A stretch of 9,417 bases of DNA from JBBIVP01 sp037439705 [NCBI: bacterium]. GTDB taxonomy: Bacteria; JBBIVP01. The stretch lies in assembly GCA_037439705.1 (NCBI GenBank), contig JBBIVP010000019.1, forward strand, positions 9,125 through 18,541. Reading direction: 5' to 3'. The notes under the pieces are model-generated. The model was not told the origin of the DNA, did no database searches, and saw nothing but the letters and a program-made list of their open reading frames with translations. Position numbers and translations under genes: made by a program. Every line of letters starts with the position of its first letter. Positions within the stretch are counted from its first letter, which is position 1. This document shows positions 1 through 6,109 of this stretch, one piece after another.

Positions 1-1176
1 CCAAAAATAAAAGAAATTTCACCTGATAGCGTGATAATAATGATGTCTGCTTACGGAACTGTGGATACAGCAGTGGAATGCCTCAAAAGGGGTGCCGATG
101 ATTACATTTCTAAGCCCTTTAAAAAGGATGAGGCGATTCTGACAATAAAGAAGGCTGAAGAAAGACAGAGACTATTGAGGGAAAACATAATGCTCAAAAG
201 GGAATTAAGGAAAACATACGGGTTTGAGAGGATAATATGGAAGAGCAAGGCGATGGAGGAAGTTATAGAAAAGAGCAAAAAAGTGGCTCCTTACAGGGTT
301 CCTGTGCTTATAACAGGTGAGAGCGGAACCGGGAAGGAACTCATTGCCCGTGCCATCCATCTTTCAAGCGGGCTTCCGGAAGAAAAGTTTGTTACTATAA
401 ATTGCGCTGCAATTCCTGAGAACCTCCTTGAAAGCGAACTCTTCGGTTATATGAAGGGAGCATTTACAGGAGCTATATATTCAAAGAGAGGTCTTCTTGA
501 GGAGGGAGATGGTGGAACTGCATTTCTTGATGAGATAGGAGACCTTCCTTTATCCCTTCAGGTCAAAATTTTAAGATTTCTTCAGGATGGAGAGATAAGG
601 AGGCTTGGAGAATCATCGCCAAGGAATGTAAATGTTAGAGTAATATGCGCCACTTCAAGAGACCTTTTGAAGGATGTTAAGGAAGGAAGGTTCAGGGAGG
701 ACCTGTTTTACAGAATAAATGTGATAACCATAAAAATTCCGCCATTGAGGGAAAGGAAGGAGGATATTCCTGTTTTAGTGGAACATTTCGTAAAAGTGAA
801 ATCCCATTCTATTGGAAAGAATGTTAAGGGCGTATCTCCTTCATGTATGAAGATGTTGATGGATTATCCGTGGTATGGAAATGTCAGGGAATTGGAGAAT
901 ATGATTGAGAGGGCTATTGTTCTTTGTGAAGGTGATTTGCTTGATGAAAAAGATTTTCCTTCAATCCTTGAATGGAAGGAAGGAAAGGATGAATTCGCAA
1001 AAGATGAATTTTCTATTAAAAAGCATTCCCAGGCTCTTGAGAGGGAGCTGATAATAAAGGCTCTAAAAAGGACAGGAGGTAATAAATCAAAGGCGGCAAA
1101 GCTTCTTGATATAAGTTTGCGTGCCCTTATTTATAAAATCAAGGAATACGGAATAGAGGAGGAAGTGAAGGGTTAG
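1..1176 (+). CDS. NtrC-family sigma-54-dependent response regulator, 5' end cut by window edge
   Basis: This frame is open from base 1, so the GTG at 31 is internal and the true start lies upstream; 391 residues are visible. The protein is a two-component response regulator that uses ATP hydrolysis to open sigma-54 RNA polymerase promoters. The first ~45 visible residues are the end of a receiver domain (MMSAYG with the switch Ser, then GADDYISKPF with the conserved Lys); the phosphorylated Asp is off the window. An AAA+ domain follows: Walker A GESGTGKE (visible residues 106-113), the sigma-54-contacting GAFTGA loop (153-158), Walker B GGTAFLDEIG (171-180), arginine fingers in FREDLFYR, and sensor II GNVRELEN (~293-300). 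Sensor I reads ATSRDL, with Ser where Asn is common. A Fis-type helix-turn-helix closes the protein (GGNKSKAAKLLDISLRALIYKI). All key ATPase motifs are intact. Its target genes and partner kinase are not identifiable here. The stop overlaps that of the convergent gene. Confidence 0.96.
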   Translation, partial: PKIKEISPDSVIIMMSAYGTVDTAVECLKRGADDYISKPFKKDEAILTIKKAEERQRLLRENIMLKRELRKTYGFERIIWKSKAMEEVIEKSKKVAPYRVPVLITGESGTGKELIARAIHLSSGLPEEKFVTINCAAIPENLLESELFGYMKGAFTGAIYSKRGLLEEGDGGTAFLDEIGDLPLSLQVKILRFLQDGEIRRLGESSPRNVNVRVICATSRDLLKDVKEGRFREDLFYRINVITIKIPPLRERKEDIPVLVEHFVKVKSHSIGKNVKGVSPSCMKMLMDYPWYGNVRELENMIERAIVLCEGDLLDEKDFPSILEWKEGKDEFAKDEFSIKKHSQALERELIIKALKRTGGNKSKAAKLLDISLRALIYKIKEYGIEEEVKG

Positions 1177-2414
1177 AACCTGTAAAGCATCTCTATGCCC
1201 ATTGTGAATACTTCTCCATCCCATGTATGATCGACGGCAGGAAGTTCCTTCTGGGTAGTTCCTCTATCAAGTATGTGTGCCTGTAAGAACGAATTTATTG
1301 ATACTGGTTTTTCAAGAAGTCCAAGGGGATCCATAAAGTGGAATCCAAGACCAAATGAAATTATGGATTTATCTGAATCCATATAGTTGGATTCTCCTCT
1401 CTGCGGAGGGACAGGCGTTGGAACATAGGCGTATCCCACTCTTATGGATAGGTAGTCAATAGGCGTTATTTCAATTCCAATCCTCGGGCTTACTGTGTCA
1501 TTAAAATTTGGTTTATTTGATGACTCAAGTCCTAAAGCCTCTCCAACATCCTCCGCACCCTCCAGTTTTGTAACAAATACGGGTGCTCTGAACCTTGAGT
1601 ATCTTGAAAACACGATGTCAAGGTCTGCTTTGAGAAGGTCTTTATAAAGGTATCCGATACCACCTGTCAGCATCTGTGGTCTGTAATGGTCTATCACATA
1701 TCCACTGAGTGTTACAGGTGTTGTTCCGAGGAATATTATGGCGTCAGTAAAAGAAATTTTTACCATTATTTCGTCTATGAATTTTAAACCGAAGCTTAAA
1801 AAGTCAAACGGCCTGAACATAATTGATGCCATTCCAGCAACCCTTCCTGGCATGGGAGATTTTATCTTTATCGGTTCGTCCCTGTCTGTGAGGTTCATTT
1901 TCATATCCACATTAAGGTCTGCAAGCGCTTCTATACCTCCTGATATTGAAAGGGTTTTGTGGGGTCTGAATGCTATCGCTACTAAAAGGTTTAGAACATC
2001 CCCAGTATTATCATACATTATGAATTGAGGCTTCTTTGATGAATATGTTTCAACCTCAATCACATAACTTGTTGGCAGGAATATGCCAAGTCCCATAGAG
2101 AAAGCCTTTGAAAGTGTTCCCTGCCCAAGAGGAGTTGAATATCCGACCATTATTCCACGAATTGGGTCGATGTCCTTTTTGGTATTATCATCATACACAA
2201 GTCTTGTTAAGCCATAAAAGAATCCTATTCCTAACTGTGCATCCTTGTTAAATGCTATTCCTGCTGGATTGTAATAGACAGCAGAAAAATCGTCTGCAAT
2301 TGCTGAGTAGCCGAGAAGGGAAGAACCCCTTGCTCCAAAACCATAAAGATCACTTGTTGCACCCCTTGCATAAAGAGGAATTAAACACAGGACACCCAAG
2401 AATATCTTCTTCAT
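1173..2414 (-). CDS. OMPP1/FadL/TodX-like outer membrane transport protein
   Basis: A 413-residue predicted outer-membrane beta-barrel of the FadL/OMPP1/TodX type, a family that moves long-chain fatty acids or other hydrophobic compounds across the outer membrane. The N-terminus is a signal peptide (MKKIFLGVLCLIPLYARG, cleavage likely near residue 18). It is followed by the family hallmark, a GARGSSLLGYSA stretch then ADDFSAVYYNPAG (residues ~28-52) with the NPA motif. The remainder alternates polar and hydrophobic residues, as in barrel strands, and the protein ends in MLYRF, a C-terminal aromatic typical of barrel assembly signals. Length fits the family (about 400-450). The ATG is preceded by AGGAGG lying inside the last codons of the upstream lipoprotein gene, with one base between the genes, so the two are probably co-transcribed and translationally coupled. 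The substrate is not determined; fatty acid uptake is inferred from the family and from the nearby acyl-CoA synthetase. Confidence 0.88.
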   Translation of the reverse strand: MKKIFLGVLCLIPLYARGATSDLYGFGARGSSLLGYSAIADDFSAVYYNPAGIAFNKDAQLGIGFFYGLTRLVYDDNTKKDIDPIRGIMVGYSTPLGQGTLSKAFSMGLGIFLPTSYVIEVETYSSKKPQFIMYDNTGDVLNLLVAIAFRPHKTLSISGGIEALADLNVDMKMNLTDRDEPIKIKSPMPGRVAGMASIMFRPFDFLSFGLKFIDEIMVKISFTDAIIFLGTTPVTLSGYVIDHYRPQMLTGGIGYLYKDLLKADLDIVFSRYSRFRAPVFVTKLEGAEDVGEALGLESSNKPNFNDTVSPRIGIEITPIDYLSIRVGYAYVPTPVPPQRGESNYMDSDKSIISFGLGFHFMDPLGLLEKPVSINSFLQAHILDRGTTQKELPAVDHTWDGEVFTMGIEMLYRF

Positions 2415-2415
2415 T

Positions 2416-4065
2416 TTAACCTCCTGTAATTCCTATTGTTTTTATTATTCCATTAAGCATCTTTATTATGTCATTCAATACCCTGTTGAGTATGTATATT
2501 CCATCTTTCCTGCTGATTTTTGATGGCTCTATCCATCCTGAATATATGGGGTCATTTTTACAGGATTCAAGAGGTAAGAGATTTATTTCAAGAAGTCCTC
2601 CAAGGGATGGGTCCTGAAATGCAATATATATTAATGGAATCGGGTCATCTTCTTCAGGTGAGATACAATCCTCTGGAATTCCTATTTCAACAATCTCCTT
2701 TTCAAAATTTATTTTTTCAGGGAAATGTTTTGAATCTTTGTCCTTTACATATTCTGATTTCAATTTCTTTGATTCAGCCTCAATGAGAAATTCTGCATAT
2801 CCGTCATTATCCTGATCAAACCAGTATGGAAGGAATTCCCTCAATGACCTCGGTTTCTCAAAAAATTTATAGAATCTAAAACTCATTGTGTTTTTGAATT
2901 CTATACCTAATAATCTCAAAAGTGTGTTTATCTCCTTTGGAATGAGTTCATTAAACCTTCCCATTGTGATTGGCTCCGTATATTCTCCTTTTATTGATTT
3001 TGATATGTCATCAAGGAAATTTTTGACGATTCGTAGGTAATTCTCATTTATTACATCAGTAATAACTAATTGAACAATATCTTCCTCAAGACAGAGGGAT
3101 TCCATTAATGGAAAGCATCCCCTGTAAACGTTTCCATCGCACTTCCAGTTTTCATAGGGTTCTGGAACATATTTCCAGTTTTCATCGCTTCCTTTTTTCC
3201 ATTCAGCAGGGTCATACCTGTAAACCCTTATATCTATCTGGTCTCCAGAAGAAAGGTCTCCTGAATTATCCTCATCATTCCACATTATTATGTCGTCATA
3301 AGGGCATTTGTCTTTTTCATCTGGTGAAAAAATAAGTTCAAGAGCCCTTTTCAATCTTTCAAATCCAGATGAAAGTTCATTTCTACCGAGATTGAAAAGG
3401 TCTTTTCTCGCTTCACTGAGTTTTAAAAAATCCTTTGAGGTTGATGGAATGTAACCAATAAATCTTATAAGTTCCAGTGGGTCCTCAAATAGCTGCTCGT
3501 AGGTTTGATATTTTTCCCGAAAGACATCAAGGAATTTATCTATTTCAAACTCGTAATTCTGAGAAAGGAGTATATGAATCAGTCCATTGAGCAAGTCTGC
3601 AATTCCACCAATCAGTTGAGCCTCTCCTTCTTTCCATTCACCCATTACCAGAAACATGTTTTCTCCAACAAAAATTGGTAGCGAATTGAAAGAATATCTG
3701 CAATCTTTTTTTTCTATTACCTTAACCGAATCCTGAATCCTTTTGAACAGGCTTTCAATGGTGCTAAAAAACTGGGTTGCAAGCGCATCAACCCCTCCCT
3801 GAGGGCTTATTCCTCCCATCATGGAGGAGCCCATGGAAAGAAGTGATGAGAGTCCAAGAAGGTCTGAAAGAAGGAGTCCGTAGTTTGCACGACAATCTTC
3901 AGGATCAATGGCTTTTGCTTTCAGAAAGTTTTCTCTTGCGCTATCAGGATTTCCAATTTTTAAAAAGCTTTCACCCTTTTTTATGTAGTCATTGAGGTCA
4001 TCTTTTCCGCCACAGGAAAGGAAAAAACACATTAAAAAGAAAAAACAGAAACCATTCTTACTCAT
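2416..4065 (-). CDS. Large lipoprotein of unknown function with TPR-like N-terminus and EF-hand-like loop
   Basis: I do not recognise a named family for this 549-residue protein. It begins with a lipoprotein signal: a short basic start, a Phe/Leu-rich core and the lipobox LSCG, with the lipidated Cys at residue 18. Residues ~25-62 resemble a TPR helix pair (repeated Ala/Leu pattern ending AKAIDPEDCRANYGLLL). The middle is mostly helical and Leu/Phe-rich. A loop at 264-275 (DEDNSGDLSSGD) fits the EF-hand calcium pattern D-x-D-x-S-G-x-L-x3-D; a second at 417-422 (DQDNDG) is a degenerate match. Eight further Cys residues (58, 122, 254, 309, 317, 325, 467, 502) could form disulfides outside the cytoplasm. 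The ATG has a strong GGAGGAG site three bases upstream and a likely promoter before that. It is the first gene of a two-gene unit with the FadL-like barrel. A role as periplasmic or surface partner of that barrel is inference from position only. Confidence 0.85.
   Translation of the reverse strand: MSKNGFCFFFLMCFFLSCGGKDDLNDYIKKGESFLKIGNPDSARENFLKAKAIDPEDCRANYGLLLSDLLGLSSLLSMGSSMMGGISPQGGVDALATQFFSTIESLFKRIQDSVKVIEKKDCRYSFNSLPIFVGENMFLVMGEWKEGEAQLIGGIADLLNGLIHILLSQNYEFEIDKFLDVFREKYQTYEQLFEDPLELIRFIGYIPSTSKDFLKLSEARKDLFNLGRNELSSGFERLKRALELIFSPDEKDKCPYDDIIMWNDEDNSGDLSSGDQIDIRVYRYDPAEWKKGSDENWKYVPEPYENWKCDGNVYRGCFPLMESLCLEEDIVQLVITDVINENYLRIVKNFLDDISKSIKGEYTEPITMGRFNELIPKEINTLLRLLGIEFKNTMSFRFYKFFEKPRSLREFLPYWFDQDNDGYAEFLIEAESKKLKSEYVKDKDSKHFPEKINFEKEIVEIGIPEDCISPEEDDPIPLIYIAFQDPSLGGLLEINLLPLESCKNDPIYSGWIEPSKISRKDGIYILNRVLNDIIKMLNGIIKTIGITGG
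2420..2425 (-). promoter_or_regulatory. Ribosome binding site inside the upstream gene
   Basis: On the - strand this reads AGGAGG, five bases before the ATAAAATG-type junction to the barrel gene's ATG at 2414. It overlaps the final Gly codons of the lipoprotein gene, whose TAA ends at 2416. Ribosomes finishing the lipoprotein would sit on this site, which suggests coupled synthesis of the two envelope proteins. Confidence 0.8.
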
Positions 4066-4084
4066 TCTCTCCTCCTTTTTTGAT

Positions 4085-4114
4085 ACTTTAACCCATAAAG
4101 AAAATACATGTCAA
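4085..4114 (-). promoter_or_regulatory. Predicted housekeeping promoter for the lipoprotein-barrel unit
   Basis: On the - strand there is a perfect -35 box TTGACA (4114-4109), an 18-base spacer, and a -10-like TAAAGT (4090-4085; 4 of 6 consensus bases). A 17-base spacer would give TTAAAG, a poorer match. Transcription would start roughly 13 bases before the ATG at 4065, leaving a short leader that holds just the GGAGGAG ribosome binding site (4075-4069). The TTGACA box and its distance to the start codon match those before the acyl-CoA synthetase gene, which supports the call. Confidence 0.6.
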
Positions 4115-4266
4115 GAGAAATTTTTGTAGAAGCACCTACACATTGTGATGAGGGGGAAAGGGGTTGGAGATTTGAGTTAAAAGGTTTCTATTTTGGTGAT
4201 AGAGAGTGCTTTGAAAGGAATAGGGCTTACCATAAATCCCTTTCGTCAAAAAAGATAAGAAAATAA
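4108..4266 (+). CDS. Possible small protein gene of 52 codons, unrecognised
   Basis: An ATG at 4108 opens a 52-codon frame ending in TAA at 4264-4266, bounded upstream by an in-frame TAA at 4096. The product begins MSREIFVEAPTHCDEGERG and continues with WRFELKGFYFGDRECFERN before a basic tail ending KKIRK. It contains Trp, Cys and several aromatic and charged residues, and its codon choice (AGA/AGG for Arg, GAA for Glu) matches its neighbours. That is more protein-like than one expects from AT-rich non-coding DNA. Against it: no clear ribosome binding site before the ATG, no evident + strand promoter, and the start codon overlaps the predicted -35 box of the divergent lipoprotein gene. It may be a real small gene, a fragment of a decayed gene, or chance. 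I assign no function. Confidence 0.33.
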   Translation: MSREIFVEAPTHCDEGERGWRFELKGFYFGDRECFERNRAYHKSLSSKKIRK

Positions 4267-4275
4267 AAATGGTGG

Positions 4276-4300
4276 TTTTGGGGGGCTCCGCCCCTCAAAA
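4276..4300. repeat. GC-rich perfect palindrome (hairpin) in the rsmA-lipoprotein intergenic region
   Basis: The arms TTTTGGGGGGC (4276-4286) and GCCCCTCAAAA (4290-4300) pair over 11 positions, with one G-T wobble, around the loop TCC. This GC-rich stem stands out in AT-rich surroundings. It lies downstream of rsmA on the - strand, so it could act as a transcription terminator or 3' RNA-stabilising hairpin for the synthetase-tsaD-rsmA transcript. On the - strand, however, the T-rich run (ATTTTTATTTT) begins only about six bases after the stem, so it is not a textbook intrinsic terminator. An alternative pairing TTGGGG/CCCCAA (4278-4283 region with 4304-4309) could extend or compete with the stem. 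The near-symmetric GGGGCTCCGCCCC core also resembles dispersed palindromic elements, which one copy cannot prove. Confidence 0.6.
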
Positions 4301-4342
4301 ATACCCCAAGGTGGTAACAATGCATGTGTACACTACAATTTT

Positions 4343-5113
4343 TTAAAAATATCTTTCATGATTGGAATCTAAAAGATTGAAGAGGAATATAAATTCTTCC
4401 ACTGAAATCTCTTCTGGTCTTTTTCTTGCCATATCTTCTGATATTTTGATGTTCAGGCTTTTCATCGCATTCTTCATGGTTTTTCTTCTCTGCGAAAAAG
4501 TTTTTCTAACAAATGCAGAAAATTCTGGAAATTTCTCGTAGGGAACAAGTGGTTTCTCTCTCTTCTTTAAAAAGACAAATGAGGAATCTATTTTTGGAGG
4601 GGGACTGAAGCAGTTTCTTGACATGAAGAATTTTATTTCCGGTTCTGCAAGGACATTTATGTTAACAGTTATTGCACCATAACTTTTGCTTTTGGGTTTG
4701 GCAATCAATCTTTCAGCATATTCCTTTTGAAGTGTAAGGTAAATATCCCTTATTTCATGTTTTAACAGGAGGTTAAAAATCAAAGGAGTGGTAAGATAAT
4801 ATGGTATATTGGCAGTTACTTTGTTGGGATAATCCGCAGGTTCAAGGAAGGAAAAGTCAATTTTCAGGAAATCTCCTTTTGTTAAAATTAAATTTTCTGA
4901 GAACCTGAACTTTTTCTTCAATTTTTCGTAAAGATACTGGTCTATCTCGCAGGCAATTACTTTTTTTGCTTTCATTAATAAAAATGATGTTAAAGCTCCA
5001 TCCCCTGCTCCTATTTCCAGAACTACATCATTTTCATTTATTCCTGCACAATCCACTATTTTTTTGAGTATATTTTTATCCCTTAAAAAATGTTGACCTA
5101 ATTTTCTTCCCAA
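4343..5113 (-). CDS. rsmA: 16S rRNA adenine dimethyltransferase RsmA (KsgA)
   Basis: The product dimethylates two adjacent adenosines in the 3' terminal helix of 16S rRNA (A1518/A1519 in E. coli numbering) using S-adenosylmethionine, a late step in small-subunit assembly. Visible signatures, numbered from the preferred start (256 residues): the LGQHFL entry motif (~5-10), the SAM-binding loop EIGAGDG (33-39), the catalytic NIPYY (102-106), the FSPPPKIDSSF segment (~169-179), and FSQRRKTMKNAM (206-217). Start choice: the TTG at 5113 has GGAAGGGGA (5128-5120) ending six bases upstream and puts the family motif right after the N-terminus. An ATG at 5143 and a TTG at 5152 are in frame but lack such a site and would add non-family residues. 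With the TTG at 5113 the gene overlaps the end of tsaD by 38 bases, so translation is probably coupled. Family assignment is certain; the exact start is not. Confidence 0.95.
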   Translation of the reverse strand: MGRKLGQHFLRDKNILKKIVDCAGINENDVVLEIGAGDGALTSFLLMKAKKVIACEIDQYLYEKLKKKFRFSENLILTKGDFLKIDFSFLEPADYPNKVTANIPYYLTTPLIFNLLLKHEIRDIYLTLQKEYAERLIAKPKSKSYGAITVNINVLAEPEIKFFMSRNCFSPPPKIDSSFVFLKKREKPLVPYEKFPEFSAFVRKTFSQRRKTMKNAMKSLNIKISEDMARKRPEEISVEEFIFLFNLLDSNHERYF

Positions 5114-6104
5114 GGTCAATCCCCTTCCACCGAGAATAAACATCCGAATCAATTGGGTCCATATATCCCATGAGGAGATATTTCAGCCCCGTACATCCAA
5201 CCATTGCTCCGTTATCCGTGCAAAGCCTTGGAGAAGGAATGAAAACTTCTACTTCCATTTCTTCCGATAAACCTTTAGCCTTCTCTCTCAATCTTGAATT
5301 TGATGCTACACCTCCTGCTATAACAAGTTTCTTTGACTTCTTCATTTTTAACGCTTTTTTTACCTTATTAAAAACCGTGTCAAGAACTGCTTCCTGAAAG
5401 GAAGCGCACAGGTCTTCTATTCTGAAATTATTTCCCTTTTTCAGCATGGTTATAAGTGCAGTTTTTAATCCACTGAAGCTCATATTCAAATTCGGAGAGT
5501 TTTCCATGGCACGGGGAAATCTGTATCTGTTCGGGTCTCCGGCTTTAGCCAGTCTGTCTATTATAGGACCTCCGGGATATCCAAGACCAAGGGCTTTTGA
5601 AGCCTTGTCAAATGCTTCTCCTGCTGCATCATCAAGAGTTTTTCCAAGTAATTCCATTTTCCCGATTCCTTCAACAAAAAATATGGATGTATGTCCTCCT
5701 GAGATGACAAGACCAAGAAATGGATATTCAACAGACCTTTCTAAAAAAATTGCATTAATGTGTGCTTCAAGGTGGTCAACACCTACAAAAGGGGCATTAA
5801 GAGAAAGGGATATGGATTTTGCAAATGAAACACCTGTGAGAAGGGCTCCCATAAGCCCGGGACCTGTTGTGCACGCCACAGCATTTATTTCATTTAAATC
5901 AGATTTAGCCTTTTCAAGGACTTCCTTGAGCGCAACGGGCAGAACTTGAATATGCCTTCTTGCTGCTACTTCCGGGACAACCCCTCCAAATTTTGAATGA
6001 ATTGAATCCTGAATGAAAAGAACATCTCCTATAACTTTTCCAGTTTCATCTATTATTGCAACACCTGTTTCATCACACGATGTTTCAATTCCAAGAACTT
6101 TCAA
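5076..6104 (-). CDS. tsaD: tRNA N6-threonylcarbamoyltransferase TsaD (Gcp/YgjD/Kae1 family)
   Basis: TsaD transfers the threonylcarbamoyl group from threonylcarbamoyl-AMP (made by TsaC) to A37 of tRNAs reading ANN codons. In bacteria it works in the cytoplasm with TsaB and TsaE, neither of which is in this window. The 342-residue length is typical. It starts with the classic MKVLGIETSCDET, has the metal-binding HLEAH motif (His111, His115), SGGHTS (135-140), KTLDDAAGEAFDK (155-167), GYPGGP (175-180), the GGVASNSRLR loop (264-273) and CTDNGAMVG with Asp297 (295-303). The start codon is TTG at 6104; no upstream in-frame ATG exists and the family N-terminus begins exactly here. The ribosome binding site is weak, and the stop of the acyl-CoA synthetase gene is only five bases upstream, so translation probably depends on ribosomes arriving from that gene. 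Its 3' end overlaps rsmA. Confidence 0.97.
   Translation of the reverse strand: MKVLGIETSCDETGVAIIDETGKVIGDVLFIQDSIHSKFGGVVPEVAARRHIQVLPVALKEVLEKAKSDLNEINAVACTTGPGLMGALLTGVSFAKSISLSLNAPFVGVDHLEAHINAIFLERSVEYPFLGLVISGGHTSIFFVEGIGKMELLGKTLDDAAGEAFDKASKALGLGYPGGPIIDRLAKAGDPNRYRFPRAMENSPNLNMSFSGLKTALITMLKKGNNFRIEDLCASFQEAVLDTVFNKVKKALKMKKSKKLVIAGGVASNSRLREKAKGLSEEMEVEVFIPSPRLCTDNGAMVGCTGLKYLLMGYMDPIDSDVYSRWKGIDLGKKIRSTFFKG
5120..5128 (-). promoter_or_regulatory. Ribosome binding site deciding the rsmA start
   Basis: On the - strand this is GGAAGGGGA, six bases (TTGACC) before the TTG at 5113. It lies inside the tsaD coding sequence. The alternative in-frame starts at 5143 (ATG) and 5152 (TTG) have no comparable purine-rich site, so this sequence favours the shorter rsmA. 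Confidence 0.55.
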
Positions 6105-6109
6105 TTGAA

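Noticed and set aside
2072-2089. Inverted repeat TTGGCA-6 bases-TGCCAA, resembling a regulator operator
   Set aside because: It lies well inside the FadL-like coding sequence, encodes ordinary residues (LGIFLPT), and is not near any gene start.
3143-3185. Two copies of TTCCAGTTTTCAT 30 bases apart
   Set aside because: They are in-frame and encode a short repeated ENWK motif in the lipoprotein; two copies are not enough to call a repeat domain.
4125-4140. Small hairpin TGTAG-6 bases-CTACA near the lipoprotein promoter
   Set aside because: Only five pairs, AT-rich, and inside the small + strand ORF; too weak to call a regulatory structure.
4326-4333. Palindrome GTGTACAC after the rsmA stop
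   Set aside because: Eight bases with no extended symmetry or second copy seen; likely chance, and no known site is implied.
5114-5152. Longer N-terminus for rsmA from TTG 5152 or ATG 5143
   Set aside because: The added residues do not look like the RsmA N-terminus and neither start has a ribosome binding site, while TTG 5113 does. The ATG at 5143 remains possible.
5507-5513. TGGCACG on the + strand, like the -24 element of a sigma-54 promoter
   Set aside because: There is no GC dinucleotide at the required distance for the -12 element, and it is inside tsaD with no + strand gene behind it. No convincing sigma-54 promoter was found before any gene in the window.
5446-5949. Long + strand open frame (167 codons) opposite tsaD
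   Set aside because: It is the antisense shadow of a strongly conserved gene; its product has no domain-like features and there is no ribosome binding site of note.
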